Part shown: positions 45,776 to 59,030 of the stretch, one piece after another
How positions within the stretch are numbered: position 1 is the first letter of the stretch
Layout of the letters: every line of letters begins with the position of its first letter
DNA from: Lepidurus packardi
Taxonomy: Eukaryota > Arthropoda > Branchiopoda > Notostraca > Triopsidae
DNA: 64,000 nt
Direction of reading: 5' to 3'
Assembly: GCA_023053545.1 (NCBI GenBank)
Contig: JAKZAN010000167.1
Coordinates: 1-64,000, forward strand
Program-made: the position numbers and the translations under genes
Notes under the pieces: model-generated
Told to the model about the DNA's origin: nothing
Database searches by the model: none
What the model saw: only the letters and a program-made list of their open reading frames with translations

Positions 45776-48700
45776 AATTACGGACTTAATTAATGAATTA
45801 CTGACTTAATTCATGAATTACTGACTTAATTAATGAATTACTGACTTAATTCGTGATTTATTGAGTAAATTCATGAATTACTGACTTGATTCATGAATTA
45901 CTGACTTAATTCATGAATTACTGACTTAATTAATAAATTACTGACTTACTTCATGAATTAATGACTTAGTTAATGAATTACTGACTTTATTCATGAATTA
46001 CTTAATTAATTCATGTATTACTTACCTAATTCCGGAATTAATGACTTAATTCATGAATTACTGACTTAATTCATGAATTACTGACTTAATTCATGAATTA
46101 CTGACTTAATTCATGAATTACTGACTTAATTCATGAATTACTGACTTAATTCATGAACTACTGACTTAATTCATGAATTACTGACTTAATTCATGAACTA
46201 CTGACTTAATTCATGAATTACTGACTTAATTAACGAATTACTGACTTAATTCATGAATTACTGACTTAGATAAAATAATTACTGACTTAATTAATGAATT
46301 ACTGACTTAATTCATGAATTACTTACTTAATTCATGTATTACTGACTTAATTCATGTATTACTGACTTAATTAATGAATTACTGACTTAATTCATGATTT
46401 ATTGAGTAAATTCATGAATTACTGACTTGATTCATGAATAACTGACTGAATTCATGAATTACTGACCTATTTCATAAATTACTGACTTAATTCATGAATT
46501 ACTGACTTAGTTAATGAATTACTGACTTAATTCATGAATTGCTTACTTAATTCATGTATTACTGACCTAATTCAGCAACTACTGACTTAATTCATGAATT
46601 ACTGACTTAAGTAATGAATTACTGACTTAATTAATGAATTAGTGAATTAATTCATGAATTACTGACTTAATTAATGAATTAATGACTTAATTAATGAATT
46701 ACTGACTTAATTAATGAATTACTGAATTAATTCATGAATTACTGACGTAATTAATGAATTACTGACTTAATTAATGCACTACTTACTTAATTCATGTATT
46801 ACTGACTTAATTCATGAATTACTGACTTAATTAATGAATTACGGACTTAATTCATGAATTACTGACTTAATTCATGAAATACTGACTTAATTCATGAATT
46901 ACTGACTTAATTCATGAACTACTGACTTAATTCATGAATTACTGAGTTAATTAACGAATTACTGACTTAATTCATGAATTACTGAGTTAATTAACGAATT
47001 ACTGACTTAATTCATGAATTACTGACTTAATTCATGAATTACTGACTTAATTCATGAATTACTGACTTAATTCATGAATTACTGACTTAATTAATGAATT
47101 ACTGACTTAGATAAAATAAATACTGACTTAATTAATGAATTACTGACTTAACTCATGAATTACTTACTTAATTCATGATTTAATGACTTAGTTAATGAAT
47201 TACTGACTTAATTCATGAATTACTTAATTAATTCATGTATTACTAACCTAATTCCGGAATTACTGACTTAATTCATGAATTACTGACTTAATTCATGAAT
47301 TACTGACTTAATTCATGAATTACTGACTTAATTCATGAATTACTGACTTAATTCATGAATTACTGACTTAATTCATGAATTACTGACTTAATTCATGAAC
47401 TACTGACTTAATACATGAATTTACTGACTTAATTCATGAACTACTGACTTAATTCATGAATTACTGACTTAATTAACGAATTACTGACTTAATTCATGAA
47501 TTACTGACTTAATTCATGAATTACTGACTTAATTAACGAATTACTGACTTAATTCATGAATTACTGACTTAATTAATGAATTACTGACTTAATTCATGAA
47601 TTACTTACTTAATTCATGTATTACTGACTTAATTCATGAATTACTGACTTAATTAATGAATTACTGACTTAATTCATGAATTACTGCCTTAATTCATGTA
47701 TTACTGACTTAATAATGAATTACTTACTTAATTCATGTATTACTGACTTAATTCATGAATTACTGACTTAATTAATGAATTACGGACTTAATTAATGAAT
47801 TACTGACGTAATTAATGAATTACTGACTTAATTAATGAATTACTGACTTAATTAATGAATTACTGACTTAATTCATGATTTATTGAGTAAATTCATGAAT
47901 TACTGACTTGATTCATGAATTACTGACTTAATTCATGAATTACTGACTTAATTCATGTATTACTGACCTAATTATGGAATTACTGACTTAATTCATGAAT
48001 TACTGACTTAATTCACGAATTACTGACTTAATTAATCAATTACTGATTTAATTAATGAATTACTGAATTAATTCATGAAATAGTGACTTAATTCATGAAT
48101 TACTGACTTAATTCATGACTTACTGAATTAATTCATGAATTACTGACTTAATTAATGAATTACTGAATTAATTCATGAATTACTGACTTAATTCATGAAT
48201 TACTTACTTAATTCATGTATTACTGACTTAATTCATGAATTACTGACTAAATTAATGAATTACGGACTTAATTAATGAATTACTGACGTAATTAATGAAT
48301 TACTGACTTAATTAATTAAATACTGACTTAATTAATGAATTACTGACTTAATTCATGATTTATTGAGTAAATTCATGAATTACTGACTTAATTCATGAAT
48401 TGCTTACTTAATTCATGTATTACTGACCAAATTCAGGAATTACTGACTTAATTCATGAATTACTGACCTAATTCATAAATTACTGACTTAATTCATGAAT
48501 TACTGACTTAGTTAATGAATTACTGACTTAATTCATGAATTGCTTACTTAATTCATGTATTACTGACCAAATTCAGGAATTACTGACTTAATTCATGAAT
48601 TACTGACTTAATTCATGAATTACTGACTTAATTAATGAATTACTGACTTAATTAATGAATTAGTGAATTAATTCATGAACTACTGACTTAATTCATGAAT

Positions 48701-50475
48701 TACTGACTTAACTTATGAATTACTGACTTAATTAATTAATTACTTACTTAATTCATGAATTGCTGATTTAATTAATGAATTACTGACTTAATTAATGAAT
48801 AACTGACTTAATTCAAGAATTACTGACTTAATTAATGAATTAGTGAATTAATTCATGAACTACTGACTTAATTCATGAATTCATGACTTAATTCATGAAT
48901 TTCTGACTTAATTCATGAATTACTGACTTAATTCATGAATTACTTACCTAATTCATGAATTACTGACTTAATTCATGAATTACTTACTTAATTCATGTAT
49001 TACTGACTTAATTCATGAATTACTGACTTAATTAATCAATTACAGACTTAATTCATGAATTACTGACTTAATTAATGAATTCCGGACTTAATTAATGAAC
49101 TACTGACTTAATTCATGAATTACTGACTTAATTAATGAATTACTTACTTAATTCATGTATTACTGACTTGATTCATGAATTACTGACTTAATTAATGAAT
49201 TACGGACTTAATTAATGAATTACTGACGTAATTAATGAATTACTGACTTAATTAATGAATTACTGACTTAATTAATGAATTACTGACTTAATTCATGATT
49301 TATTGAGTAAATTCATGAATTACTGACTTGATTCATGAATTACTGACTGAATTCATGAATTACTGACCTAATTCATAAATTACTGACTAAATTCATGAAT
49401 TACTGACTTAGTTAATGAATTACTGACTTAATTCATGAATTGCTTACTTAATTCATGTATTACTGACCTAATTCAGGAATTACTGACTTAATTCATGAAT
49501 TACTGACTTAAGTAATGAATTACTGACTTAATTAATGAATTACTGACTTAATTAATGAATTACTGACTTAATTAATGAATTACTGAATTAATTAATGAAT
49601 AACTGACTTAATTCATGAATTACTGACGTAATTAATGAATTACTGACTTAATTAATGAATTACTGACTTAATTAATGAATTACTGACTTAATTCGTGATT
49701 TATTGAGTAAATTCATGAATTACTGACTTGATTCATGAATTACTGACTTAATTCATGAATTACTGACTTAATTAATAAATTACTGACTTACTTCATGAAT
49801 TAATGACTTAGTTAATGAATTACTGACTTAATTCATGAATTACTTAATTAATTCATGTATTACTAACCTAATTCCGGAATTACTGACTTAATTCATGAAT
49901 TACTGACTTAATTCATGAATTACTGACTTAATTCATAAATAACTGACTTAATTCATGAATTACTGACTTAATTCATGAATTACTGACTTAATTCATGAAT
50001 TACTGACTTAATTCGTGAACTACTGACTTAATTTATGAATTACTGACTTAATTAACGAATTACTGACTTAATTCATGAATTACTAACTTAGTTCATGAAT
50101 TTCTGACTTAATTCATGAATTACTGACTTAATTCATGAATTACTGACTTAATTAACGAATTACTGACTTAATTCATGAATTACTGACTTAATTCATGAAA
50201 TACTGACTTAATTAACGAATTACTGACTTAATTCATGAATTACTGTCTTAATTCATGAATTACTGACTTAATTCATGAATTACTGACTTAATTCCTGAAT
50301 TCCTGACTTAATTCCTGAATTACTGACTTAATTCCTGAATTCCTGACTTTATTCATGAATTCCTGACTTAATTCCTGAATTACTGACTTAGATAAAATAA
50401 TTACTGACTTAATTCATGAATTACTGACTTAACTAATTAATTACTTACTTAACTAATGAATTGCTGATTTAATTA
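45776..50475 (+). repeat. Higher-order satellite repeat, copy B (about 4.7 kb)
   Basis: Tandem partner of copy A. Offsets of matching markers vary between about 4703 and 4764 in steps close to 20 bp, showing single-unit gains and losses since duplication. Point differences are few. Confidence 0.85.
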
Positions 50476-52240
50476 ATGAATTACTGACTTAATTAATGAA
50501 TAACTGACTTAATTCATGAATTACTGACTTAATTCATGAATTCATGACTTAATTCATGAATTACTGACATAATTCATGAATTTCTGACATAATTCATGAA
50601 TTACTGACTTAATTCATGAATTACTGACTTAATTCATGAATTACTGACTTAATTCATGAATTACTGACTTAATTCATGAATTACTGACTTAATTAATTAA
50701 TTACTTACTTAAATAATGAATTGCTGATTTAATTAATGAATTACTGACTTAATTAATGAATAACTGACTTAATTCATGAATTACTGACTTAATTCACGAA
50801 TTACTGACTTAATTAATGAATTACTGACTTAATTAATGAATTACTGACTTAATTCATGAATTACTGACTTAATTCCTGAATTCCTGACTTAATTCATGAA
50901 TTCCTGACTTAATTAATGAATTACTGACTTAGATAAAATAATTACTGACTTAATTCATGAATTACTGACTTAATTAATTAATTACTTACTTAACTAATGA
51001 ATTGCTGATTTAATTAATGAATTGCTGACTTAATTAATGAATAACTGACTTAATTCATGAATTACTGACTTAATTCATGAATTCCTGACTTAATTAATGA
51101 ATTACTGACTTAGATAAAATAATTACTGACTTAATTCATGAATTACTGACTTAATTAATTAATTACTTACTTAACTAATGAATTGCTGATTTAATTAATG
51201 AATTGCTGACTTAATTAATGAATAACTGACTTAATTCATGAATTACTGACTTAATTCATGAATTCATGACTTAATTCCTGAATTACTGACTTAATTCCTG
51301 AATTCCTGACTTTATTCATGAATTCCTGACTTAATTCCTGAATTCCTGACTTAGATAAAATAATTACTGACTTAATTCATGAATTACTGACTTAACTAAT
51401 TAATTACTTACTTAACTAATGAATTGCTGATTTAATTAATGAATTACTGACTTAATTAATGAATAACTGACTTAATTCATGAATTACTGACTTAATTCAT
51501 GAATTCATGACTTAATTCATGAATTACTGACATAATTCATGAATTTCTGACATAATTCATGAATTACTGACTTAATTCATGAATTACTGACTTAATTCAT
51601 GAATTACTGACTTAATTCATGAATTACTGACTTAATTCATGAATTACTGACTTAATTAATTAATTACTTACTTAAATAATGAATTGCTGATTTAATTAAT
51701 GAATTACTGACTTAATTAATGAATAACTGACTTAATTCATGAATTACTGACTTAATTCACGAATTACTGACTTAATTAATGAATTACTGACTTAATTAAT
51801 GAATTACTGACTTAATTCATGAATTACTGACTTAATTCCTGAATTCCTGACTTAATTCATGAATTCCTGACTTAATTAATGAATTACTGACTTAGATAAA
51901 ATAATTACTGACTTAATTCATGAATTACTGACTTAATTAATTAATTACTTACTTAACTAATGAATTGCTGATTTAATTAATGAATTGCTGACTTAATTAA
52001 TGAATAACTGACTTAATTCATGAATTACTGACTTAATTCATGAATTCCTGACTTAATTAATGAATTACTGACTTAGATAAAATAATTACTGACTTAATTC
52101 ATGAATTACTGACTTAATTAATTAATTACTTACTTAACTAATGAATTGCTGATTTAATTAATGAATTGCTGACTTAATTAATGAATAACTGACTTAATTC
52201 ATGAATTACTGACTTAATTCATGAATTCATGACTTAATTC
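50391..52240 (+). repeat. Higher-order repeats of about 0.96 kb
   Basis: The run that starts with GATAAAATAATTACTGAC and TAACTAATTAATTAC and includes the rare CTGACATAATTC pair recurs with an offset of about 963 bp (50431 and 51394). Shorter partial copies are near 50936, 51114, 51892 and 52074. Confidence 0.75.
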
Positions 52241-53446
52241 ATGAATTACTGACATAATTCATGAATTTCTGACTTAATTCATGAATTACTGACTTAATTC
52301 ATGAATTACTGACTTAATTCATGAATTACTGACTTAATTCATGAATTACTGACTTAATTCATGAATTACTGACTTAATTAATTAATTACTTACTTAAATA
52401 ATGAATTGCTGATTTAATTAATGAATTACTGACTTAATTAATGAATAACTGACTTAATTCATGAATTACTGACTTAATTCACGAATTACTGACTTAATTC
52501 ATGAATTACTGACTTAATTAATGAATTACTGACTTAATTCCTGAATTCCTGACTTAATTCCTGAATTCCTGACTTAATTCATGAATTCCTGACTTAATTA
52601 ATGAATTACTGACTTAGATAAAATAGTTACTGACTTAATTAATGAATTACTGACTTAATTCATGAATTACTGACTTAATTCCTGAATTCCTGACTTAATT
52701 CATGAATTCCTGACTTAATTAATGAATTACTGACTTAGATAAAATAGTTACTGACTTAATTCATGAATTACTGACTTAATTCATGAATTAATGACTTAAT
52801 TCATGAATTTCTGACTTAATTCATGAATTACTGACTTAATTCATGAATTACTTACTTAATTCATGAATTACTGACTTAATTCATGAATTACTGACTTAAC
52901 TCATGAATTACTGACTTAATTCATGAATTACTGACTTAATTCCTGAATTCCTGACCTAATTCATGAATTCCTGACTTAATTAATGAATTACTGACTTAGA
53001 TAAAATAGTTACTGACTTAATTCATGAATTACTGACTTAATTCATGAATTAATGACTTAATTCATGAATTTCTGACTTAATTCATGAATTACTGACTTAA
53101 TTCATGAATTACTTACTTAATTCATGAATTACTGACTTAATTCATGAATTACTGACTTAACTCATGAATTACTGACTTAATTCATGAATTACTGACTTAA
53201 TTCATGAATTACTGACTTAATTCATGAATTACTTACTTAATTCATGAATTACTGACTTAATTCATGAATTACTGACTTAACTCATGAATTACTGACTTAA
53301 TTCATGAATTACTGACTTAATTCATGAATTACTGACTTAATTAATGAATTACTGACTTAGATAAAATAATTACTGACTTAATTAATGAATTACTGACTTA
53401 GATAAAATAATTACAGACTTAATTAATGAATTACTGACTTAGATAA

Positions 53447-53667
53447 TGTTATGTTTCCATTATAAGTTGTACCCTGTAACAGATGGCTCTGTTAGACAGT
53501 ATGGAGCCTGTGCACCCTGTCAATACACACAGTCAGCATTGAACCTTCAACCTACGTACTATCCGTTTACTGCTTGCCTCACTTTCTCTCATATTGACTT
53601 CCCTGCACTCTACCTGGCTTACCCCTTTACTTTGCGACTACTATACTGCTGACTCTGCTTCATAACA
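53447..53667 (+). repeat. Gypsy-2 5' LTR
   Basis: 221 bp. It differs from the 3' LTR at three positions (CTCTGTTAG versus CTCTTTTAG; GCCTCAC versus GATTCAC). The sequence TTATAAG near its start is a possible TATA box. Confidence 0.93.
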
Positions 53668-53674
53668 AGTATTT

Positions 53675-53693
53675 TGGCGACGAGGATGGGATT
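53675..53693 (+). other. Gypsy-2 primer binding site, tRNA-Ser type
   Basis: TGGCGACGAGGATGGGATT starts seven bases after the LTR. It is an exact complement to the 3' end of animal tRNA-Ser(GCT) as I recall it. Confidence 0.8.
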
Positions 53694-53915
53694 TTATTTG
53701 ACAGTGTCGGTTGTCATCTGATGACTTTTGCATGTGGATTTGCTTTGACGAGGCTGATCGAACTACGCAGTCACCTGAGTTGCTTGCCCTACCTTGCCGG
53801 AGGCAACTTCAACTGCGCCGTTCACCTGTGCCAGTTCATCTCGGGTGAGCTCGTTCTTTTTGTTTTGTTCCATTCCCTTTTCGTTTTCGCGACTTGCCGT
53901 TTACCTGTTGACGTC
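53694..53915 (+). other. Gypsy-2 leader
   Basis: About 220 bp between primer site and the preferred gag start. An in-frame ATG at 53721 would add 65 residues rich in Cys, Leu and Phe, unlike a gag N-terminus, so I treat this as leader. Confidence 0.5.
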
Positions 53916-54560
53916 ATGGCTACATCCGTCGCAGCTGCAAGAACCAACTCAGCTTCGTCTGCGGTTTCTGCTGGTCGGGTTTTGGGAAGTATCGAGCCTT
54001 ATGTACAAGATAGCAACTGGCGTATATACTTAAGCAGACTCTGCCAGTTTTATATCGCCAACGGCATTGTTGACCCTGAGCAAAAGAGGGCTTGTTTTTT
54101 TCCATTGGTTGGCGACTTCGCTTGTCAAACGCTTTGGAAGTTATGTTCACCTGCTGAGCCAACCTCGAAATCTTTCGAAGAGATTTGCGATATCTTAAAT
54201 TCACATTTCGTCGAATCGACAATAGAAATAGCAGAACGTTTCAATTTTTATAAGAGAACTCAGAAGCAAGGGGAATCGCTCAAGGATTTTCTTGCCGAGC
54301 TACGCATGTTGTCTCGCGACTGCAATTTTGGCAGTTTCCTGGAGTCCGCGTTGCGAGATGCTTTCGTTGTAGGCCTTCATGACGTAAATGTCCAAGGCAA
54401 GCTTCTCTCAAAATCGGATTTAACGTTGAACAAGGCATTTCAATTGGCTGCGTCTCTTGAAAACGCTAAGTCGAAAGCCCAGCAAATGTCTTTAGCGGGA
54501 GCAGTTAACGCTCTACAGAAGAGTAGGCCTGGATTCCCGGGATCTTGTTTCCGGTGTGGC
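53916..54560 (+). pseudogene. gag: Gypsy-2 Gag, interrupted in its first zinc knuckle
   Basis: From ATG 53916 (MATSVAAARTN), 215 codons remain before the LINE. The capsid-like region has WRIYLSRLCQFYIANGI, LVGDFACQTLWKL, and KRTQKQGESLKDFLAELR followed by a LRDAFVVGL helix, all typical of gypsy gag. The segment ends in CFRCG, the first half of a CCHC knuckle; the other half resumes at 55290. Translation into the inserted DNA gives a poly-Phe tail and stops at 54809. The insert plus duplication is 729 bp, a multiple of three, so the downstream pol stays in the same frame. Confidence 0.9.
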
Positions 54561-54669
54561 TGTTGTTTTTGTTGTTTTTGGTTTTTTAAGACGGCCAACG
54601 TCGCGTTCGCGTCGCATTACCGTCTTCGGCTTTCTGTTTTTTTTTTTTTCTTTTCTCTTGTTTTTTTTT

Positions 54670-54712
<43 letters not shown>

Positions 54713-55275
54713 CTTCTTCTCTTCTTTTTTATTTTTTCACATATTCACTGATATTTCCTCTGTGTACTTATATGTTTGTTATGATATCGGTTGTTTTCAA
54801 ATATTTTAAAAGACAATTTTGTGCTATGTACTGATCTTTCTTTCCGCCTTCCAGTGCCGTTATAGTTTCGAATCTCCAGGCTATTTTACTATCTTCCAGT
54901 TTTTTCTTGAGTTCCTCCCTTTGTTCTGAAAACTTCTCACATCTCATTACTAAATGTTCCGGGCTTTCTTCCTCCTCCTCACAGTAACGACATGTGTCAT
55001 CTTCGGTCATGTTGAAGCGGTGTAGCCATGACCGGAATCTCCCATGTCCACACCTTATTCGTAGTAAAACAATGGCTTCTCTTCTTTTCCTGCTGTTTAT
55101 CCATTTGTTGGTCCCGAACTGGTACGTGTTCTGAACCATTTTTTGTGCTGTTCTTGTCTTTATTTCTTCTACGTAGTCCTTTTCGACTTTCCTTTTCGTT
55201 ATTGATTCCAGCTCCTGGCATGTTGTTTTGTGATTAATTTCTTCCCCTGTCAACCTTCCTTCCTTTGCCGCTCCA
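54561..55275 (-). mobile_element. 5'-truncated non-LTR retrotransposon (LINE)
   Basis: A 715-bp insertion on the minus strand flanked by the 14-bp duplication GTTTCCGGTGTGGC (54547-54560 and 55276-55289). It contains the end of a LINE ORF2, a 3' UTR with a long A-rich tract (T-rich on plus, about 54637-54720), and a terminal A-rich tail at the low-coordinate end. Truncation at the 5' side and a long duplication are typical of target-primed reverse transcription. Confidence 0.92.
54768..55275 (-). pseudogene. C-terminal fragment of LINE ORF2
   Basis: About 168 codons. The block RIRCGHGRFRSWLHRFNM, the Cys/His motif CRYCEEEEESPEHLVMRC and the following helical tail match the region after RNase H at the end of jockey/I-type LINE polyproteins. 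The reverse transcriptase and endonuclease are missing. A frame extending to 55301 only reads gypsy DNA at its start. It has no expected function. Confidence 0.85.
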
Positions 55276-55289
55276 GTTTCCGGTGTGGC

Positions 55290-58200
55290 AACAGTGCTCA
55301 TAAGGCTAACAGCAAGAACTGTCCTGCCTTAAACCAAGTCTGCAAAGCCTGCCATAAGAAGGGACATTTTGCGGCGGTCTGTCGCAGTCGGTCAACGTTG
55401 TCATCAGAATCAAGGATTAGTTTCCCTGGTAATCAGAAGAGTCAAAACGATAACAGGGCTAAATCTCATTATCTTCAAGAAGAATCGGACAATGAAGATT
55501 ATAGCGAAAGGCTTTACTCTCTCCGCTCTGTTTTTTTATCCAAAATGGGCCACTCAGAACCCTATTGGATTGACGTTTGCATCGCTGGGCAACCCGTTAA
55601 AATGGAGTTGGATACAGGCTCATCCGTTTCCCTAATACCTAAAGCTACATGGAGACAATTGGGATCTCCGTCACTACAGGCTCCCGAAGTTAGGGTAAAT
55701 GCGTTCACTGGTCATGGTGTACCAATTATCGGCAAAGTCAATATGCCTTTAAGCCTTCAGGGCACTACATTGGCAGTCGACCTCGGAGTGGTTGACCTGC
55801 CGCGGGATCCGGTGCTGGGTCGTGACATCCTTAAACAGTTCGGATTTGACGCCGAGATCGGAAGCTTATTTGCTTCTGCCCGCGTTAACACCCTGGAGTT
55901 TCCAGGACAGCTTTGTTCTCCGGAGCGCCTCCGTGCGCAATACGCTCCGTTGTTTGAATCGTTGGACTTTCGAACAACACCAATTGCGGAGGTCAAATTA
56001 GATTTGAAGCCTTCGGCTATTCCTCGCTTTAATAGACCGCGTTCCCTTCCTTATGCCTTACGTGAACCAGTAAAAAAGGAACTTGATCGGTTAGAAGCTG
56101 ACGAAATAATAAAGAAAGTCGATTATAACGATTGGGCTGCACCAATCGTAGTAGTCCCAAAACCTAATGGTCATTTTCGTATCTGCGGAGATTACAAAAT
56201 GTCCGTAAACCCCGAACTCTTAATCGACCAGTATCCTCTACCAAAACCAGCGGATCTTTTCGCTACTTTAGAAGGCGGAGCCTTCTTTAGTAAGTTGGAT
56301 CTTTCGCAAGCTTATTTACAGCTTACCCTTGCCACTGAATCCCAACCGTTGACAACAATCAACACCCAGTGGGGTTTATATCAATACTGCAGATTACCAT
56401 TCGGAATTGCTTTTGCTCCAGCGAAGTTCCAAAAATTCATGGATGAATTACTTCGTGACCTGCCCTTTGTTAAATGCTACCTGGATGACATACTTGTATT
56501 GGGGACTACGAAGGAAGAACACAAAAAACGGGCAGAGGAAGTTCTTAAACGGCTGCAAGAGGCCAATGTTAGATTAGATTTGTCCAAATGCTTTTTCGGA
56601 CGGACTGAAGTACCATATCTGGGGATCATTGTTTCTGCGGACGGATTGAAAACAGACCCTTCGAAAGTACGTGCCGTTTCAGAAGCGCCCAAGCCCAAGA
56701 ATGCAAAAGACATCAAATCCTTCCTGGGCTTGGTTCAGTATTATGGGAAGTTTATAAAAAACTTAGCCACACTGGCGGAACCATTGACCGCACTGACCCG
56801 ACAAGGTTGTAGTTTTCATTGGGGACATACTCAAGAAGAAGCTTGGAAAAGACTGAAGCAAAATCTCAGCTCCCAGCAGGTTCTGTGTCACTATGACCCG
56901 ACTTTGCCGATTCGCTTAGAGTGTGACGCGTCGTCCGTAGGAGTCGCTGCTGTCTTGTCACATCGGTTCCCAAATGGAGACGAGCGTCCTGTTGCGTATG
57001 CCTCCAAAACACTGTCGAAAGCTGAGAGAAACTACTCCCAAATCGAGCGCGAAGCTCTTGCCATCATTTTTGGGGTTTCGCGATTCCACGACTATTTGTT
57101 CGGGAGGAGTTTTACACTGGCCACGGACCATAAACCGTTGCTCTCGATCTTGGGTCCCAAATCTGGAGTTTCCGCAATTGCTGCAGCACGTATGCAACGT
57201 TGGGCTTTAAAACTGACGGCCTACACGTACGAAATGGAATTTCGTCGGTCGGAAGAGAACGCAAATGCGGATGCCCTCTCAAGATCACCATTACCCTACA
57301 CCTCCGTGGATTATGCGGCCATGGCTGCCAGTTGTTGTAACCTAGGAATTTTGGAGGGCTTTCCCCTTACGTTCGAAAAATTATTGCGAGAACAAAAGCA
57401 GGATCCACTACTCGGCCAAGTTCAAAGTTTCGTTAAGAGTGGTTGGAAGACCGGTAAGATTCCTGTTGAATTAAAACCGTTTCACATGCGGCGTTTTGAG
57501 TTGTCGCTGGAAAACGACGCCATCCTCTGGGGACGTCGTGTCGTAGTTCCTTCAACGTTACGTAACGATGTCCTTACCTTATTGCACGAAGGACATACTG
57601 GTATTGCACGCACCAAATCCATGGCACGGAGTAAATTTTGGTGGCCTGCAATGGATCAAGAGATAACTAGGTTGGTTGGAAAATGTCCTCAATGCAAGGT
57701 AGCAGTGCGATCCCCAAACCAACTCAAAGATGCTGCTTGGCCAACTCCCAAAGGACCATGGCAACGTTTACACGCAGACTTTGCGGGCCCTATAGAGGGA
57801 AAAATGATATTTTTGCTCATGGACGCTTACACCAAATGGCCGGAAGCCTTTGTGGTCCACACTACTACAACGGAAGCGACGATTGAAATCTTGCGCTCCA
57901 TTTTTGCGCGTTTTGGGCTGCCTTCCGAGCTCGTGACCGATAACGGGCCTCAGTTTACGTCAGAGGAAATGGCGGTTTTTGTCAAGCAGAATGGGATTAG
58001 CCATTTGATGGGGGCGCCTTACCATCCCCAGACGAATGGGCTAGCCGAACGTTTCGTCCAATCCCTAAAAACCAGCCTACGCAAAGCTAGCCAAGATTCC
58101 TTGTCACTGCAAGCGAAACTGTCAAGATTTCTCTTCGGTTATCGCACAACACAGCACGCTTCCACGGGGAAATGTCCAGCAGAAGTTTTGTTGGGCTATT

Positions 58201-58526
58201 CCCCCAGAACCAAGCTGGACCTACTTCTGCCAAGCAAACCCACTGCTTTCGACGTTCCCTCTCCTACGTCTAGCGCCGAATATTCCCAAGGAGACCCGGT
58301 CATGGTTCGGGATTTCCGCAAAGGTTACCCCAAGTGGCAACAGGCCATGATTGCCCGGCGTCTCGGAAAGTACCTTTACGAAGTCCGAGTAGGAGACTCG
58401 CTTGTGAAGCGCCATTGGGACCAGATAAGAAGAAGCGACGAAGGAAACGAGCTGGACGAAGCGGTCGTCGAAGTGTTCCGTCCACCATTTCCCCAAGCCG
58501 TCCAAGCCTTCAGCTCCGCATACTAA
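55290..58526 (+). pseudogene. pol: Gypsy-2 Pol (protease, RT, RNase H, integrase)
   Basis: The frame opens inside the LINE; the element's own sequence resumes at 55290 with the rest of zinc knuckle 1 and a second knuckle, CKACHKKGHFAAVC. Numbered from 55230: protease DTGSS with Asp128; RT YLDD 417-420; RNase H ECDASS with Asp566; integrase zinc site (HEGH at 786, Cys819, Cys822) and DD35E core (Asp850, Asp904, Glu940). The core enzymes look intact, but the gag part upstream is broken, so a Gag-Pol product cannot be made normally. The frame ends at 58526, probably prematurely after a one-base slip near a CCCC run. Confidence 0.92.
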
Positions 58527-58740
58527 TAAGCCTTTGTTTGAACAGGTTGCTCCTCAAGCAGACCATGTGGCGGCCCCTGAGAAGGTGTTTGATGGTCCGC
58601 CTGCGGTTCCAGTTGAGCCTCAGTCGCAGCAGAAGTCACCAGAGGCGCCCGTTCCCCGCATAAGGTTGCCTAACAATCCGGTGGAACCCAGACGTTCGGA
58701 ACGATTGAAGAACAGCTCGAAGAAGCTAGATTACACTTAA
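58495..58740 (+). pseudogene. Gypsy-2 Pol C-terminal tail in shifted frame
   Basis: In the +1 frame from about 58495 the sequence reads a Pro-rich linker and then PRRSERLKNSSKKLDYT before a stop at 58738-58740. Basic RRSxRL tails are common at the end of gypsy Pol proteins, and the composition carries on from the preceding Pro-rich part. This indicates a one-base indel around 58491-58494. Confidence 0.65.
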
Positions 58741-58797
58741 ATGATGTGTTGTTTTGTAAACGGTCGTGGGTGTATCATTTGGGGGTTTTTCAGTTAC

Positions 58798-58807
58798 GGG
58801 GGAGGAA
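58798..58807 (+). other. Gypsy-2 polypurine tract
   Basis: GGGGGAGGAA followed by TT directly before the 3' LTR TGTTATG. Its place confirms the LTR boundary. Confidence 0.8.
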
Positions 58808-58809
58808 TT

Positions 58810-59030
58810 TGTTATGTTTCCATTATAAGTTGTACCCTGTAACAGATGGCTCTTTTAGACAGTATGGAGCCTGTGCACCCTGTCAATACACACAGTCAGC
58901 ATTGAACCTTCAACCTACGTACTATCCGTTTACTGCTTGATTCACTTTCTCTCATATTGACTTCCCTGCACTCTACCTGGCTTACCCCTTTACTTTGCGA
59001 CTACTATACTGCTGACTCTGCTTCATAACA
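58810..59030 (+). repeat. Gypsy-2 3' LTR
   Basis: 221 bp ending CATAACA, followed by the GATAA duplication and satellite. Fragment copies at 2.6, 9.6 and 62.3 kb carry this LTR's variants (CTCTTTTAG, GATTCAC), not those of the 5' LTR. Confidence 0.94.

Larger units (their letters stand above)
40974..53441. repeat. 20-bp satellite array, block 4
   Basis: Same 20-bp satellite, right of the Polinton. It is organised in clear higher-order repeats: a tandem pair of about 4.7 kb, then shorter repeats of about 0.96 kb and 0.26 kb toward the Gypsy element. Variants with CCTGAATTCCTGAC become common after 45.58 kb. No gene is seen. Confidence 0.97.
53447..59030 (+). mobile_element. Gypsy-2: Ty3/Gypsy retrotransposon in satellite, interrupted by a LINE
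   Basis: A full-length element with 221-bp LTRs (53447-53667, 58810-59030) that start TGTTATG and end CATAACA, a perfect 7-bp inverted end. GATAA at 53442-53446 and 59031-59035 is the target duplication. A tRNA-Ser primer site and a purine tract are in place. Gag and pol form one continuous frame once the 729-bp LINE insertion plus duplication is discounted. LTRs differ at three positions, so it is older than Gypsy-1. The pol tail is frameshifted and gag is interrupted: a defective copy. The gene layout and tRNA-Ser primer suggest the Mag-like branch; this is from memory. Confidence 0.94.

Noticed and set aside
54556..54834. ORFs with long poly-Phe in the T-rich tract
   Set aside because: They are translations of the LINE A-rich 3' tract read from the wrong strand.
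55028..55237. Plus-strand 69-codon ORF with hydrophobic run
   Set aside because: It is the antisense of the LINE ORF2 fragment.
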